64,000 bases of DNA from Mycolicibacterium rhodesiae NBB3 (GCF_000230895.2 NC_016604.1:1984001-2048000); one strand, 5' to 3'; positions 20,035-28,174 are shown, counted from the first letter of the stretch. The notes: generated from the letters alone by a model not told the origin. Numbers and translations: made by a program.

Positions 20035-21330
20035 TCAGGACTTCGGTAACGGTGGTGGGTTGGTGGGGCGGGTTCCTGGGCGCTGGCCGTTGCCGACGTA
20101 GCGGATGCCCGGTGCGGGTCGGCTGTGCTCGGCGAGGATCTCGCCGAGCAGGTCGGTGATGATGATGGCGTCGCCGGTGTTGTCGCCGGTGCTGATGACG
20201 AGGACCTGCTGGAATGCGAGGTCCACGTCGACTTTGTAGTGCACGCCGTCCAGGCTGATGGTGCCCGATGTATTCACGGTCCTGATGCACGTGCCGGCGG
20301 GTAGATCCGCGGGCGCCTGTGCTCGGGGGCGTTGGTATCGGCGCGTGACGCGCTGGTAGATGGGCCTGTCAAGTTTGGGGCGGGGTGGATCGGCTTTGGG
20401 GGTGGCTTCCCATGCGGCCAGTGGCGTGATGCGCCCGGGCAGGCCTTGGTGAGGACGCTGGGTGTTGTAGACGTGGTCGAACTCGTCGACCTGGGTTTGC
20501 AGATCTTCGAGTGTTTCGGCCAGTGGTTGTTTGTCCAGATAGCGGAACAGGGTCTGGTGGAAGCGTTCGTTTTTGCCCTGGGTGGTCGGCTTGTAGGGCT
20601 TGCCGGTGATCGCCTGCACGCCGAGGGCACCAACGTGGGCGACGAGTTGGCCGAGATGCCCACGCCGCGACGGGTTCAGCGCAATCCCGTTGTCGGACAG
20701 GAGCCGTTGGGGCACACCGTGAGCTGCCACTGCCTTGTCGAAGACGACGATCGCCGCCGCAGCGGTCTCACCCCACGCCACGTGCGAGGCCAGGGCGTAG
20801 CGGGAGTGGTCGTCGATGAGCTGGAAGATCACACATGTGCGTCCGCGGCTGAGCACGTACTCAGTGGCGTCGAGTTGCCAGCACGCGTTCGGCGCCGGAT
20901 AGACGAAACGCCTCCACGCCGAGCGGGGCTTCTTCTTCGGTTCCAGTCGAGCCACCCCGGCCTCACGGAAGATGCGTGCCAGCGACGCCGTGGACGGGAC
21001 CTGGTCCAGGCCCATCGCGTGCATCTTCTCGTGCACACTGATCGGCCCGTGATCCAGGCCGGAGGCCTCCAGAGCGGCACGCACCGCCACCGCCTGCTCC
21101 TTGACCGCGTCGCTCAATGTCGACGGGCTCGATTTCGGGCGTCGGGTCCTGGGTTCGAGCACTGCGGCCGAACCGTCGGTCTTCGCGCGGTTGCGCAACG
21201 CGTAGAACGACTTCCGAGAAATGCCGTGCTCGGCGCAGAACGTCGAGACCGCCCCGCGGGGCGCGTCATCGGGCCATTGGGAGATCGCGAGCCGGACACG
21301 AGGATCGATGGGTTCATTGGCAGCCACCAC
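20035..21330 (-). CDS. IS481-family transposase
   Basis: 431 residues. N-terminal helix-turn-helix (AVSTFCAEHGISRKSFYALR, residues 27-46), then an integrase core with the catalytic triad Asp154 (WQLDATEY), Asp213 (LLSDNG) and Glu255 (GKNERFHQ), followed by a C-terminal domain with YNTQRPHQGLPG. Full length and without frameshift, so likely active. GTG/ATG choice at the N-terminus is not critical; MVAANEPIDPRVRLAI is taken as the start. Confidence 0.93.
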   Translation of the reverse strand: MVAANEPIDPRVRLAISQWPDDAPRGAVSTFCAEHGISRKSFYALRNRAKTDGSAAVLEPRTRRPKSSPSTLSDAVKEQAVAVRAALEASGLDHGPISVHEKMHAMGLDQVPSTASLARIFREAGVARLEPKKKPRSAWRRFVYPAPNACWQLDATEYVLSRGRTCVIFQLIDDHSRYALASHVAWGETAAAAIVVFDKAVAAHGVPQRLLSDNGIALNPSRRGHLGQLVAHVGALGVQAITGKPYKPTTQGKNERFHQTLFRYLDKQPLAETLEDLQTQVDEFDHVYNTQRPHQGLPGRITPLAAWEATPKADPPRPKLDRPIYQRVTRRYQRPRAQAPADLPAGTCIRTVNTSGTISLDGVHYKVDVDLAFQQVLVISTGDNTGDAIIITDLLGEILAEHSRPAPGIRYVGNGQRPGTRPTNPPPLPKS

Positions 21331-21370
21331 GTGAGCCTCGGGGCAGAACTGTCACCACCAAGACCACCGG

Positions 21371-21411
21371 AACTGTCACCGATGTCCTGATGCAGAACTG
21401 TCACCGATGTC
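21371..21411 (-). repeat. IS terminal inverted repeat, right
   Basis: Perfect 41-bp complement of 19988-20028, with the same internal duplication. Confidence 0.9.
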
Positions 21412-21424
21412 CTGGGAGATAACA

Positions 21425-21439
21425 AACGCCGAACCGCCA
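21425..21439 (+). repeat. Target-site duplication of the IS, right copy
   Basis: AACGCCGAACCGCCA, identical to 19960-19974. Confidence 0.85.
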
Positions 21440-21453
21440 GCTCAACCCCAACC

Positions 21454-21480
21454 TGTGGATAAAACCGCGATTGGGGATAA
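21454..21480. other. Two DnaA-box-like nonamers
   Basis: TGTGGATAA (21454-21462) is the exact complement of TTATCCACA; TGGGGATAA (21472-21480) differs by one base. Same orientation, 18 bp apart. Before the IS inserted they lay about 45 bp upstream of the HNH gene start region. No AT-rich unwinding region or dnaA/dnaN genes are near, so an origin is unlikely. Confidence 0.3.
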
Positions 21481-21630
21481 CCAACGTCCGATCGAGCGGC
21501 GAGCACAATGCGCAAAAGCGGTCTATCGCTCACTTCGCGACTAGTGCGCACAAGCGAGCCACGGCGCCCACGGATCCGTAACTTGAGAGGCGTAGGAAAG
21601 CCAAACACCAACCCGCAAAGGAGAACTCAG

Positions 21631-21702
21631 ATGAATACCATCGAGATGCCGACTTTCCCCACTGACGATGTCGACGACCACATCATCCGATCGGAGAACT
21701 AG
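21631..21702 (+). CDS. Candidate 23-residue small protein
   Basis: Begins MNTIEMPTFPTDDVDDH and ends IIRSEN; acidic, without signal peptide or cysteines. The case for translation is a strong ribosome site AAAGGAG 7 nt before the ATG, a possible -10 (TAACTT, 21581-21586), and the TAG stop that interlocks with the wzm stop in a CTAG, as other convergent genes here do. Nothing about function can be read; a leader peptide, a small regulatory protein, or a peptide-product precursor are all possible. No modification genes are adjacent. Confidence 0.5.
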   Translation: MNTIEMPTFPTDDVDDHIIRSEN

Positions 21703-22529
21703 ACCCAGTAGGCCACGCGTGAGCGGTATTGCCGCATTGCGAACGCGGCCAGCGTCCACCCGATGATCGTCAGCACGATGACCACGACCCAGTGATGCAC
21801 TTCCTGATCCGCACCCAGCAGGGGAGCCCGCACGATGTCGAGGTAGTGCAGCAGCGGGTTCAATTCGACGATCCGTGCGTAGTCACCCGCCCCCTGCTGT
21901 CGCAGCGTCGACTCGTTCCAGATGATCGGCGTCATGAAGAACAGCAACTGAACCAGGCTGACCAGTAGCGGACTTATGTCGCGGTACCGAGTGGCGAGGA
22001 TGCCGAAACACAGAGACACCCAGACGCAGTTCAAGACGATCAGGAACAGGGCCGGGACGACAGCGAGGTCGGTCCACTTCCACGGCTTCGGATAGATGAT
22101 CGCGATGATCACGAAGATGATCATGTTGTGGCCGAACAAGATGATCTGTCGCCACACCAATCGATATACGTGAACCGACAGCGGTGTCGGAAGTTGTTTG
22201 ATGAGACCCTCATTCGCGATGAAGACCTCGGCACCTTCGAGGATCGACGCGTTGATCAGATTCCAGATGATCAGGCCGAGGGTGACGTAGGGCAGGTGCT
22301 CCTCGAGCGGGAGCTTGAACAGCTTGGAGTACAACAAGCCCATCGCGACGGCGGTGGCGCCCGTCGCGATCGTGATCCAGAACGGGCCGAGCACCGACCT
22401 GCGGTAGCGCTGCTTGATGTCCTGCCAGCCCAGGTGGAACCACAACTCGCGCTTGCCGAATCCCGCGACCAGGTCGCCCCAGGCGCGAGCAAAGGTCTTC
22501 GACTGCGCGGCGGCGTCGGTGAACGTCAT
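21699..22529 (-). CDS. wzm: Galactan ABC exporter permease Wzm (Rv3783-like)
   Basis: 276 residues from ATG 22529 (MTFTDAAAQSKTF), overlapping glfT1 by 4 bp. Six predicted helices and the ABC-2 type polysaccharide exporter pattern (ELWFHLGWQDIKQRYRRSVLGPFW near the N-terminus, FFMTPIIWNESTL later). With Wzt it flips lipid-linked galactan across the membrane before arabinan is added, linking this operon functionally to the emb locus 10 kb away. The open frame extends further upstream, but that part overlaps glfT1 out of frame. Confidence 0.92.
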   Translation of the reverse strand: MTFTDAAAQSKTFARAWGDLVAGFGKRELWFHLGWQDIKQRYRRSVLGPFWITIATGATAVAMGLLYSKLFKLPLEEHLPYVTLGLIIWNLINASILEGAEVFIANEGLIKQLPTPLSVHVYRLVWRQIILFGHNMIIFVIIAIIYPKPWKWTDLAVVPALFLIVLNCVWVSLCFGILATRYRDISPLLVSLVQLLFFMTPIIWNESTLRQQGAGDYARIVELNPLLHYLDIVRAPLLGADQEVHHWVVVIVLTIIGWTLAAFAMRQYRSRVAYWV

Positions 22530-23446
22530 GTCTTTTTCCCGTCGCCGAGTGCAGGCCGCCCGAACTTTTCCTTGCGGCCCATGCGCCGCAACCGAATCCA
22601 CTCGATGAAGCCGGCGGGATCGCGCCGCGACACCAGGAAGTACCAGCCGAATCGCACCCATTCCTGGAACACCAGCTTCCGCATCCCGGGCTGCGACTGC
22701 AGGTATCCGCGGTTGCGATAGGTGAAGAACCGCTTGGCGGCGTCGTCGGGGTATTGCGTATGCATCCGCCCACCGAGGATCGGTTTGAACTCGTCGCCGC
22801 CCTGCGGATGCAGGTACACCGCGTTCAGGCAAGTGCCGAACGGCAGCCCTGAACGGACCAGCCGGCGATGCAGTTCGGTCTCGTCGCCCCGCACGAAGAG
22901 TCGCAGATCGGGCACGCCGATGGCCTCCAGCGTCGCCGCGCTGAACAGCGCTCCGTTGAAGAACGACGCGATTCCGGGCAGAAGGTCATCGGATGCGTCG
23001 GTGCGCAACTCCTCGACCCGCCGGCGCCACACCAGTCCGCGCCGCAGCGGAAACGCCAGCCGCCCAGGGTCGTTCATATCGCACACCATCGGGGACACCG
23101 CGGCCAGACCGTGCTTGACGACGCAGGCCAGCAGGGCGCCGAGCACTTCGGAGTCCGCCGGTCGCCCGTCGTCGTCGGCCAGCCACACCCACTCGGAGCC
23201 CAACGCCAGTGCTTGCAGCATTCCGAGCGCGAATCCGCCTGCACCACCCAGGTTTCGGCGTGAACCGATATAGGTCGTGGGAATGGGCTGGCCCGCTACG
23301 AGTTCGCCGACGCGAGGGTCGTCGTCGTTGTCGACGACGATCAAATGGTCTGGGGTGCGAGTCTGGGCCGACACCGCCTCCAGCGATTTGGCCAGCTCGT
23401 CGGGACGCCGATGGGTGACCACCACCGCGCACACGGTGTCACTCAT
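22526..23446 (-). CDS. glfT1: Galactofuranosyltransferase GlfT1
   Basis: 306 residues (M. tuberculosis Rv3782: 304). GT2-fold enzyme that adds the first galactofuranose residues to the lipid-linked rhamnosyl-GlcNAc primer. Motifs: AVVVTHRRPDEL, the metal-binding WLADDDGRP, and the acceptor-domain DETELHRRL. The ATG at 23446 (MSDTVCAVVVTHRR) overlaps the end of wzt; 18 upstream in-frame codons would lie inside wzt and are rejected. Central gene of the wzt-glfT1-wzm operon. Confidence 0.93.
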   Translation of the reverse strand: MSDTVCAVVVTHRRPDELAKSLEAVSAQTRTPDHLIVVDNDDDPRVGELVAGQPIPTTYIGSRRNLGGAGGFALGMLQALALGSEWVWLADDDGRPADSEVLGALLACVVKHGLAAVSPMVCDMNDPGRLAFPLRRGLVWRRRVEELRTDASDDLLPGIASFFNGALFSAATLEAIGVPDLRLFVRGDETELHRRLVRSGLPFGTCLNAVYLHPQGGDEFKPILGGRMHTQYPDDAAKRFFTYRNRGYLQSQPGMRKLVFQEWVRFGWYFLVSRRDPAGFIEWIRLRRMGRKEKFGRPALGDGKKT

Positions 23447-24254
23447 CGGGGACCGTAGCCGGCCAATCCGAGCGGTGTTCGTCGAGGACTTCGCGCACAT
23501 GACGGGCGGCGTCCTCGCCCTCGTACGCGCGCACGACCTCCTCGATGCCGCCGGTCAGCTTGATGGTGCCGTGGTCGATCCACATCGCGGTCTTGCAGAG
23601 GCGGGCCAGGAACTCGTTGGAGTGGCTGGCGAAGACGAGGATGCCGGAGCGCTCGACGAGGCTCTGCAACCGCGACTGAGCCTTCTTGAGGAAGTCGGCG
23701 TCCACCGCGCCGATGCCCTCGTCGAGCAACAGGATCTCGGGATCGATGCTGGTGACGACGCCCATCGCCAGACGTACGCGCATACCGGTCGAATATGTGC
23801 GCAGCGGCATGGACAGGTAGTCACCCAGCTCGGTGAACTCCGCGATCTCGTCGACCTTGGCCAGCATCTGCTTACGCGTCTGCCCGAGGAACAGGCCGCG
23901 GATGATGATGTTCTCGAACCCGGTGATCTCGGGATCCATGCCGACCCCGAGATCGAATACCGGCGCGACCCGGCCGGTCACCGTCGCGACGCCGCGGGTG
24001 GGTTCGTAGATCCCGGACAGCAGCCGCAGCAGGGTCGACTTCCCGGCGCCGTTGTGTCCGACGAGCCCGACGCGATCGCCGAGTTCCAGCGACATCGTGA
24101 TGTCGCGCAGCGCCTCGATGACGACGACGTTGGACTCGTTGCGGCCGATCGCACCGCCGGCCTTTCCGAGGAATGCCTTCTTCAACGACCGCGACTTGGC
24201 GTCGAAGATCGGGAACTCCACCCAGGCGTTGCGCGTCGAGATGTGTGGGGCCAC
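23439..24254 (-). CDS. wzt: Galactan ABC exporter ATPase Wzt (Rv3781-like)
   Basis: 271 residues, GTG start. ATPase of the exporter: Walker A GHNGAGKST (about residue 67), signature YSTGMRVRLAMG, Walker B EILLLDEG, and switch His in FASHSNEF. The N-terminus (FPIFDAKSRSLKKAFLG) is the pattern of teichoic acid/O-antigen exporters. It ends within the first codons of glfT1 and starts 11 bp after bpa ends, so bpa, wzt, glfT1 and wzm may be one transcript. Confidence 0.92.
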   Translation of the reverse strand: MAPHISTRNAWVEFPIFDAKSRSLKKAFLGKAGGAIGRNESNVVVIEALRDITMSLELGDRVGLVGHNGAGKSTLLRLLSGIYEPTRGVATVTGRVAPVFDLGVGMDPEITGFENIIIRGLFLGQTRKQMLAKVDEIAEFTELGDYLSMPLRTYSTGMRVRLAMGVVTSIDPEILLLDEGIGAVDADFLKKAQSRLQSLVERSGILVFASHSNEFLARLCKTAMWIDHGTIKLTGGIEEVVRAYEGEDAARHVREVLDEHRSDWPATVPDE

Positions 24255-24265
24255 GTGCGGGGCTC

Positions 24266-24766
24266 CTAGAGGTACTGGCCGGTCCCGGCGCCGCCGCGCG
24301 GTCCAGCCATTCCTGGTGGCAGCGCACCCTGGCCCCGCATCTGCTCGAGCTGCTGGCGCGCCGCCATCTGCTGGGCGAACAGCGCCGTCTGGATGCCGTG
24401 GAACAGGCCTTCCAGCCAGCCCACCAGCTGTGCCTGCGCGATGCGAAGCTCGGCGTCGGACGGGACCCCGTCCTCGGTGAACGGCAGCGTCAGGCGCTCG
24501 AGCTCTTCGCGCAGCTCGGGCGCCAGGCCTTCCTCGAGCTCAGCGATGCTGGTCCGGTGGATCTCGCGCAGCCGGGTACGGCTCGCGTCGTCCAGCGGTG
24601 CCGCCCGCACCTCCTCCAGCAGCTGCTTGATCATCGTGCCGATCCGCATCACCTTCGCGGGCTGCTCGACCAGGTCGGTCAGGGATTTACCGTCGGGCTC
24701 TTCCTCCGTCGCCATGCGCGAATCGCCGATGATCTCGATGCCGTCGTCGTCGTTGTTGGCAGTCAT
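24266..24766 (-). CDS. bpa: Bacterial proteasome activator Bpa (PafE)
   Basis: 166 residues (Rv3780: about 178). ATP-independent ring activator of the 20S proteasome. Visible: an acidic, disordered N-terminus, a central helical bundle (LTDLVEQPAKVMRIGTMIKQ and following), and the C-terminal GQYL that docks in the proteasome alpha ring. A Met/Gly/Pro-rich linker precedes the GQYL tail. The second helix has LVGWLEGLFHGIQTALFAQQ, typical of the family. Directly upstream of wzt on the same strand. Confidence 0.93.
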   Translation of the reverse strand: MTANNDDDGIEIIGDSRMATEEEPDGKSLTDLVEQPAKVMRIGTMIKQLLEEVRAAPLDDASRTRLREIHRTSIAELEEGLAPELREELERLTLPFTEDGVPSDAELRIAQAQLVGWLEGLFHGIQTALFAQQMAARQQLEQMRGQGALPPGMAGPRGGAGTGQYL

Positions 24767-25117
24767 TTCCCTCTGATCCGTCTGTTCCTCGCGCGACCCC
24801 TACATCGCCGTGCCACCGGGAGATGCGGGCCTTGTCGTACCTAGCGACACTAGCCCGTCAGTTTCGCGCGACCTCCACGCCCGCCGCCGTTGACGCGCGG
24901 ATCGGATTCGTATTCTGGCCAGCCGTGTTGCGTCCATTGCTCCGGGACCACCAGCAACCTTGTGCGATGAGGAGTCCGGGCCCATAGGGCTCTGGACTAG
25001 TATTGCTGGCCAGGGTGACCCGCGCCGGGCCCGGCTTCGAAGCCACGGGCACAGCCGGTCATCGCCGGAGGAACGTGTCCGGTGTGCATTTCCTTACAGG
25101 CTTGAAGGTGGGCTGGC
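24767..25117. other. Divergent intergenic region between bpa and the Rv3778c-like gene
   Basis: 351 bp. Plus strand: a TAGTAT box at 24998-25003, which would give a leader of about 110 nt. Minus strand: a TAGTGT box near 24849-24854 could serve bpa. No gene is seen here; in M. tuberculosis, as I recall, the large membrane protein gene Rv3779 occupies this position. Confidence 0.45.
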
Positions 25118-26314
25118 ATGGCATACGACGTCGCCCGGGTGCGCGGTCTGCACCCGTCGCTGGGCGACGGTTGGGTGCACTTCGATGCACAGCACGGCAT
25201 GCTGATTCCCGACGCCGTGGCGAGGGCCGTGTCCACCGCCTTCCGCGGTTCCATGCCCACCCCCGCCGGACCCCACCCGTCGGCACAGCGCAGCGCGGCG
25301 GTGCTGACGGCAGCCCGCCAGGCGGTGGCCGATCTGGTCGGTGCCGACCCGGAGGGCGTCGTGCTCGGGCCGGACCGGGCGGTGCTGCTCACATCCCTCG
25401 CCGACGCCTCCGCGGCCCGGGTCGGTCTCGGCTACGAGATCGTGGTCACCCGCCTCGACGACGAGGCGAACATCGCCCCCTGGTTGCGCGCCGCCAATCG
25501 CTACGGCGCCAAGGTGAAGTGGGGCGAGGTCGACATCGAGACCGGAGAACTGCCGAACTGGCAGTGGGAGAGCCTGATCGATGCCCCGACGCGACTAGTC
25601 GCGATCACCTCGGCATCATCGACGCTTGGCACCGTCACGGATCTGCGGGCGGTCACCAAACTGGTGCACGACAACGGCGGCCTCGTGGTCGTCGACCACT
25701 CCGCCGCCGCACCGTATCGACTGATCGACATCGACGAGATCGACGCGGACGTGGTCGCAGTGAACGCTCTGGCCTGGGGCGGCCCCCCGATCGGCGCCCT
25801 GGTGTTCCGCGATCCCTCGGTCATCGACTCGTTCAGCTCGATGTCGTTGAACCCCTACGCACGCGGTCCCGCGCGGCTGGAGGTCGGCGCACACCAGTTC
25901 GGTCTGCTCGCAGGCGTCGTCGCCAGCATCGAGTACCTGGCCTCACTCGATGAGGCGGCACAGGGCACCCGTCGCGAAAGACTGGCGCTGTCGATGCAAT
26001 CGGCGTCGTCCTACATGAGCCGACTGTTCGAGTATCTGCTGACGTCGTTGCGTTCGCTTTCCACCGTCATGGTGATCGGCCGTCCCGAAATGCGGATTCC
26101 GGTCCTCAGTTTCGCGGTTACCGACGTGCCGGCCGAGCGGGTGGTGCAGCGGCTGGCCGACAACGGCATCCTCGCCATCCCGAACGCCGGTTCGCGGGTG
26201 CTGGACGTGATCGGCGTCAACGACATCGGCGGCGCGGTGACGATCGGTTTGGCCCACTACACGACGACCGCCGAGGTCGACCAGCTCGTGCGTGCCTTGG
26301 CGTCTCTGGGCTGA
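25118..26314 (+). CDS. Cysteine-desulfurase-like protein without the PLP lysine (Rv3778c-like)
   Basis: 398 residues, the same length I recall for Rv3778c. Overall fold-type I aminotransferase class V pattern ([25 protein letters not shown] with Asp193). Where desulfurases have SxHKxxGPxGxG with the Schiff-base lysine, this protein has [12 protein letters not shown], putting Leu218 in the lysine position. No nearby lysine substitutes. It may therefore be a non-PLP or non-catalytic relative; the frame is intact over its whole length, so this is not simple decay. ATG at 25118. Confidence 0.8.
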   Translation: MAYDVARVRGLHPSLGDGWVHFDAQHGMLIPDAVARAVSTAFRGSMPTPAGPHPSAQRSAAVLTAARQAVADLVGADPEGVVLGPDRAVLLTSLADASAARVGLGYEIVVTRLDDEANIAPWLRAANRYGAKVKWGEVDIETGELPNWQWESLIDAPTRLVAITSASSTLGTVTDLRAVTKLVHDNGGLVVVDHSAAAPYRLIDIDEIDADVVAVNALAWGGPPIGALVFRDPSVIDSFSSMSLNPYARGPARLEVGAHQFGLLAGVVASIEYLASLDEAAQGTRRERLALSMQSASSYMSRLFEYLLTSLRSLSTVMVIGRPEMRIPVLSFAVTDVPAERVVQRLADNGILAIPNAGSRVLDVIGVNDIGGAVTIGLAHYTTTAEVDQLVRALASLG

Positions 26315-26379
26315 ATTGTCGGCTCGGCCGACGTGGGCTGAATTGTCGGCTCGGCCGACGTGGGCTGACAAGTCGGCTC
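26310..26379. repeat. Tandem 27-bp repeat with paired palindromes, possible two-way terminator
   Basis: Two identical 27-bp units (26310-26336, 26337-26363) and a partial third (26364-26379). Each full unit holds the palindrome GTCGGCTCGGCCGAC (26318-26332, 26345-26359: 6-bp stem, 3-nt loop). The units fill the space between two convergent genes and include both stop codons. No U-tract follows, as is usual for mycobacterial terminators. Confidence 0.7.
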
Positions 26380-27361
26380 AATCCGCTACGCGCAGAACAA
26401 CTTTGCCTGAAACTTCACCGGACTCCAGTAGTTCGTGCGCGGCGCCGGCCTGTTCGATTCCGAACTCGGCGCCGATGATCGGGCGGACCTGCCCGTCGGC
26501 GATCATCGGCCAGACGTTGGCGACCACCTCGGTGACGATGTCGGCCTTGCTTCCCGGACCGCTCACCGGGCGCGACCGCAGCGCAGTCGCGATCACGCCC
26601 GCCCGCTTGCCCAGCAGCTTGGCAATGTTCAGTTCACCCTTGATACCGCCCTGCATCCCGATGATCACCAGCCGGCCGTCGGGAGCGAGCGCGTCGATAT
26701 TGCGGTCGAGGTAGGAGGCGCCCATGATGTCGAGAATCACGTCGGCGCCGGCCCCGCCGGACTCTGTGCGGACTCGCTCGACGAAGTCCTCGTCGCGGTA
26801 CCCGATGGTGATTTCTGCACCGAGCTCGGCGCACAGTTCCAGCTTGTTCTTCGCCCCCGCCGTGACTGCAACCCGGTTGCCCAGCGCACCGGCCACCTGA
26901 ATCGCATGCGTCCCGATACCGCTCGCGCCACCGTGGACCAGGACCAGCTGGCCGGCCCGCAGGCCTGCGGTCATGACCAGGTTCGACCACACCGTGCAGG
27001 CGACTTCGGGCAGGGCGGCGGCCTCGTGAAGCTCGACCGTTTCCGGGATCGGCATCACCTGCTCGGCGGGTACGGCGACGTACTCCGCGTAGCCCCCGCC
27101 GGCCAGCAACGCGCATACCGGTTGCTCGGCGTCCCAACCGGTGACTCCGTCGCCCAACCTCGCGACCGTCCCGGAAACCTCCAAGCCGATGATCTCGCTC
27201 GCTCCGGGCGGCGGCGGATACTTACCGGCGGCTTGCAACAAATCCGCGCGGTTCACCCCGGCGGCACTGACCTTGATCAGTACCTCGCCCTCGCGGGGCG
27301 CGACGTCAGTAACCTCTTGCCAGGTCAGTTGGCCTTTGCTGTCGGCCATGATCGCTTGCAT
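26378..27361 (-). CDS. Zinc-independent quinone oxidoreductase (Rv3777-like)
   Basis: 327 residues (Rv3777: 328). MDR-superfamily enzyme of the NADPH:quinone/enoyl reductase type: GroES-like N-terminal domain (AAGVNRADLLQAAGKYPPPPG) and Rossmann domain with VHGGASGIGTHAIQ. No zinc ligands. The NADPH-dependent reduction of quinones or enals is a family inference. Divergent from a MarR regulator across 78 bp that holds a candidate leaderless promoter in each direction, so control by that regulator is likely. Confidence 0.9.
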   Translation of the reverse strand: MQAIMADSKGQLTWQEVTDVAPREGEVLIKVSAAGVNRADLLQAAGKYPPPPGASEIIGLEVSGTVARLGDGVTGWDAEQPVCALLAGGGYAEYVAVPAEQVMPIPETVELHEAAALPEVACTVWSNLVMTAGLRAGQLVLVHGGASGIGTHAIQVAGALGNRVAVTAGAKNKLELCAELGAEITIGYRDEDFVERVRTESGGAGADVILDIMGASYLDRNIDALAPDGRLVIIGMQGGIKGELNIAKLLGKRAGVIATALRSRPVSGPGSKADIVTEVVANVWPMIADGQVRPIIGAEFGIEQAGAAHELLESGEVSGKVVLRVAD

Positions 27362-27368
27362 TCAATTA

Positions 27369-27374
27369 AGCCTA
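27369..27374 (-). promoter_or_regulatory. Candidate leaderless promoter of the oxidoreductase (-10 TAGGCT)
   Basis: TAGGCT, 7 nt, then ATG at 27361. Confidence 0.5.
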
Positions 27375-27427
27375 CTACCCTGCGGAAACAGTCTGATTGT
27401 TTGAGCCCCAGCAACCAGCCAGACATT

Positions 27428-27433
27428 TACCAT
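27428..27433 (+). promoter_or_regulatory. Candidate leaderless promoter of the MarR gene (-10 TACCAT)
   Basis: TACCAT, 6 nt, then ATG at 27440. Confidence 0.5.
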
Positions 27434-27439
27434 TGGCGA

Positions 27440-27952
27440 ATGGATCAGATCATCGCGGGGCGTACTGCCAGCGATATGCCCGGACTGGATATCGCTGAAC
27501 AGAGATCGTGGCAAAACTTCCTCGATTCGGCGTTGCGGATGTATGCGACTCTCAATCGGTCGCTCATGGACGCGCACCAGCTGACCCTCAACGATGTGCG
27601 TTTGCTCGACATTCTGGACAAGTCCGCGACCGGGGCATCGCGGATGGGGGATCTGGCAGAAAACCTGATGTCGCTGCCCAGCCGCGTCACCCGGCAGATC
27701 CGCCGATTGGAGCTGCAGGGACTGGTGCGTCGCGGCGCCAGCCCCGATGACGGCCGCGGCGTGCTCGCGTCCATCACCGACGAGGGCAGGGCCGCGGTGC
27801 GCGAAGCGATGGCCACCTACGGCGAGGGGGTGCGGGCGCATTTCCTGTGCCGGTTGTCGCGCCCGCAGATCGCGGCGATGGGGGAGAACTGCCGTCGCAT
27901 CAGCGTCGCGCTCAAGACTGCCGCGCCGCCCGCGAAACTCGGCCGGGTCTGA
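27440..27952 (+). CDS. MarR-family transcriptional regulator
   Basis: 170 residues from ATG 27440 (MDQIIAGRTASDMPG). Winged-helix DNA-binding region with LTLNDVRLLDILDKS, GDLAENLMSLPSRVTRQIRRLELQGLVRR and the wing SPDDGRGVLASITDEGR; helical ends for dimerisation. Probable target is the divergent quinone oxidoreductase gene and itself. Ligand unknown; electrophiles or phenols are usual for the family. Confidence 0.9.
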   Translation: MDQIIAGRTASDMPGLDIAEQRSWQNFLDSALRMYATLNRSLMDAHQLTLNDVRLLDILDKSATGASRMGDLAENLMSLPSRVTRQIRRLELQGLVRRGASPDDGRGVLASITDEGRAAVREAMATYGEGVRAHFLCRLSRPQIAAMGENCRRISVALKTAAPPAKLGRV

Positions 27953-27970
27953 TCGCCTACGCTTGTCGGC

Positions 27971-28060
27971 GGTGGCGTGGCAGAGCGGCCTAATGCACTC
28001 GCCTTGAAAGCGAGAGACGGCTAAAACCGTCCGGGGGTTCAAATCCCTCCGCCACCGCCA
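27971..28060 (+). tRNA. tRNA-Ser (anticodon UGA)
   Basis: 90 nt with a 7-bp acceptor stem GGTGGCG/CGCCACC, anticodon loop CTTGAAA, a long variable arm, T-loop GGTTCAAATC and an encoded CCA at 28058-28060. Confidence 0.97.
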
Positions 28061-28162
28061 TAAAGACGCGATGACGTTGATGAATCCGTCACCGGCAGAT
28101 GGACCCGAAACCTTAACAATCCCATAGCGATTCCACACTGTGCGGGGGTGCGGAAGCGGCAT

Positions 28163-28168
28163 TAGCAT
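28163..28168 (+). promoter_or_regulatory. Candidate leaderless promoter (-10 TAGCAT)
   Basis: TAGCAT, 6 nt, then ATG at 28175. Confidence 0.5.
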
Positions 28169-28174
28169 TCGTCC

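Larger units (their letters stand above)
19975..21424. mobile_element. IS481-family insertion sequence, intact, 1450 bp
   Basis: Ends are 5'-TGT...ACA-3', usual for the family. The outer 13 bp of each end are imperfect inverted repeats; the next 41 bp (19988-20028 and 21371-21411) are perfect. Within each 41-bp arm, GACATCGGTGACAGTT occurs twice, separated by 9 bp. The element holds a single full-length transposase and is bounded by a 15-bp direct repeat. Intact ends, an open transposase and an identical duplication point to recent transposition. Confidence 0.92.

Noticed and set aside
21440..21600. Plasmid or chromosomal origin at the DnaA-like boxes
   Set aside because: Only two boxes, no AT-rich segment and no replication genes nearby.
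26435..27952. 505-residue plus-strand frame ending in MarR
   Set aside because: Its first 335 codons are antisense to the quinone oxidoreductase; MarR starts at 27440.
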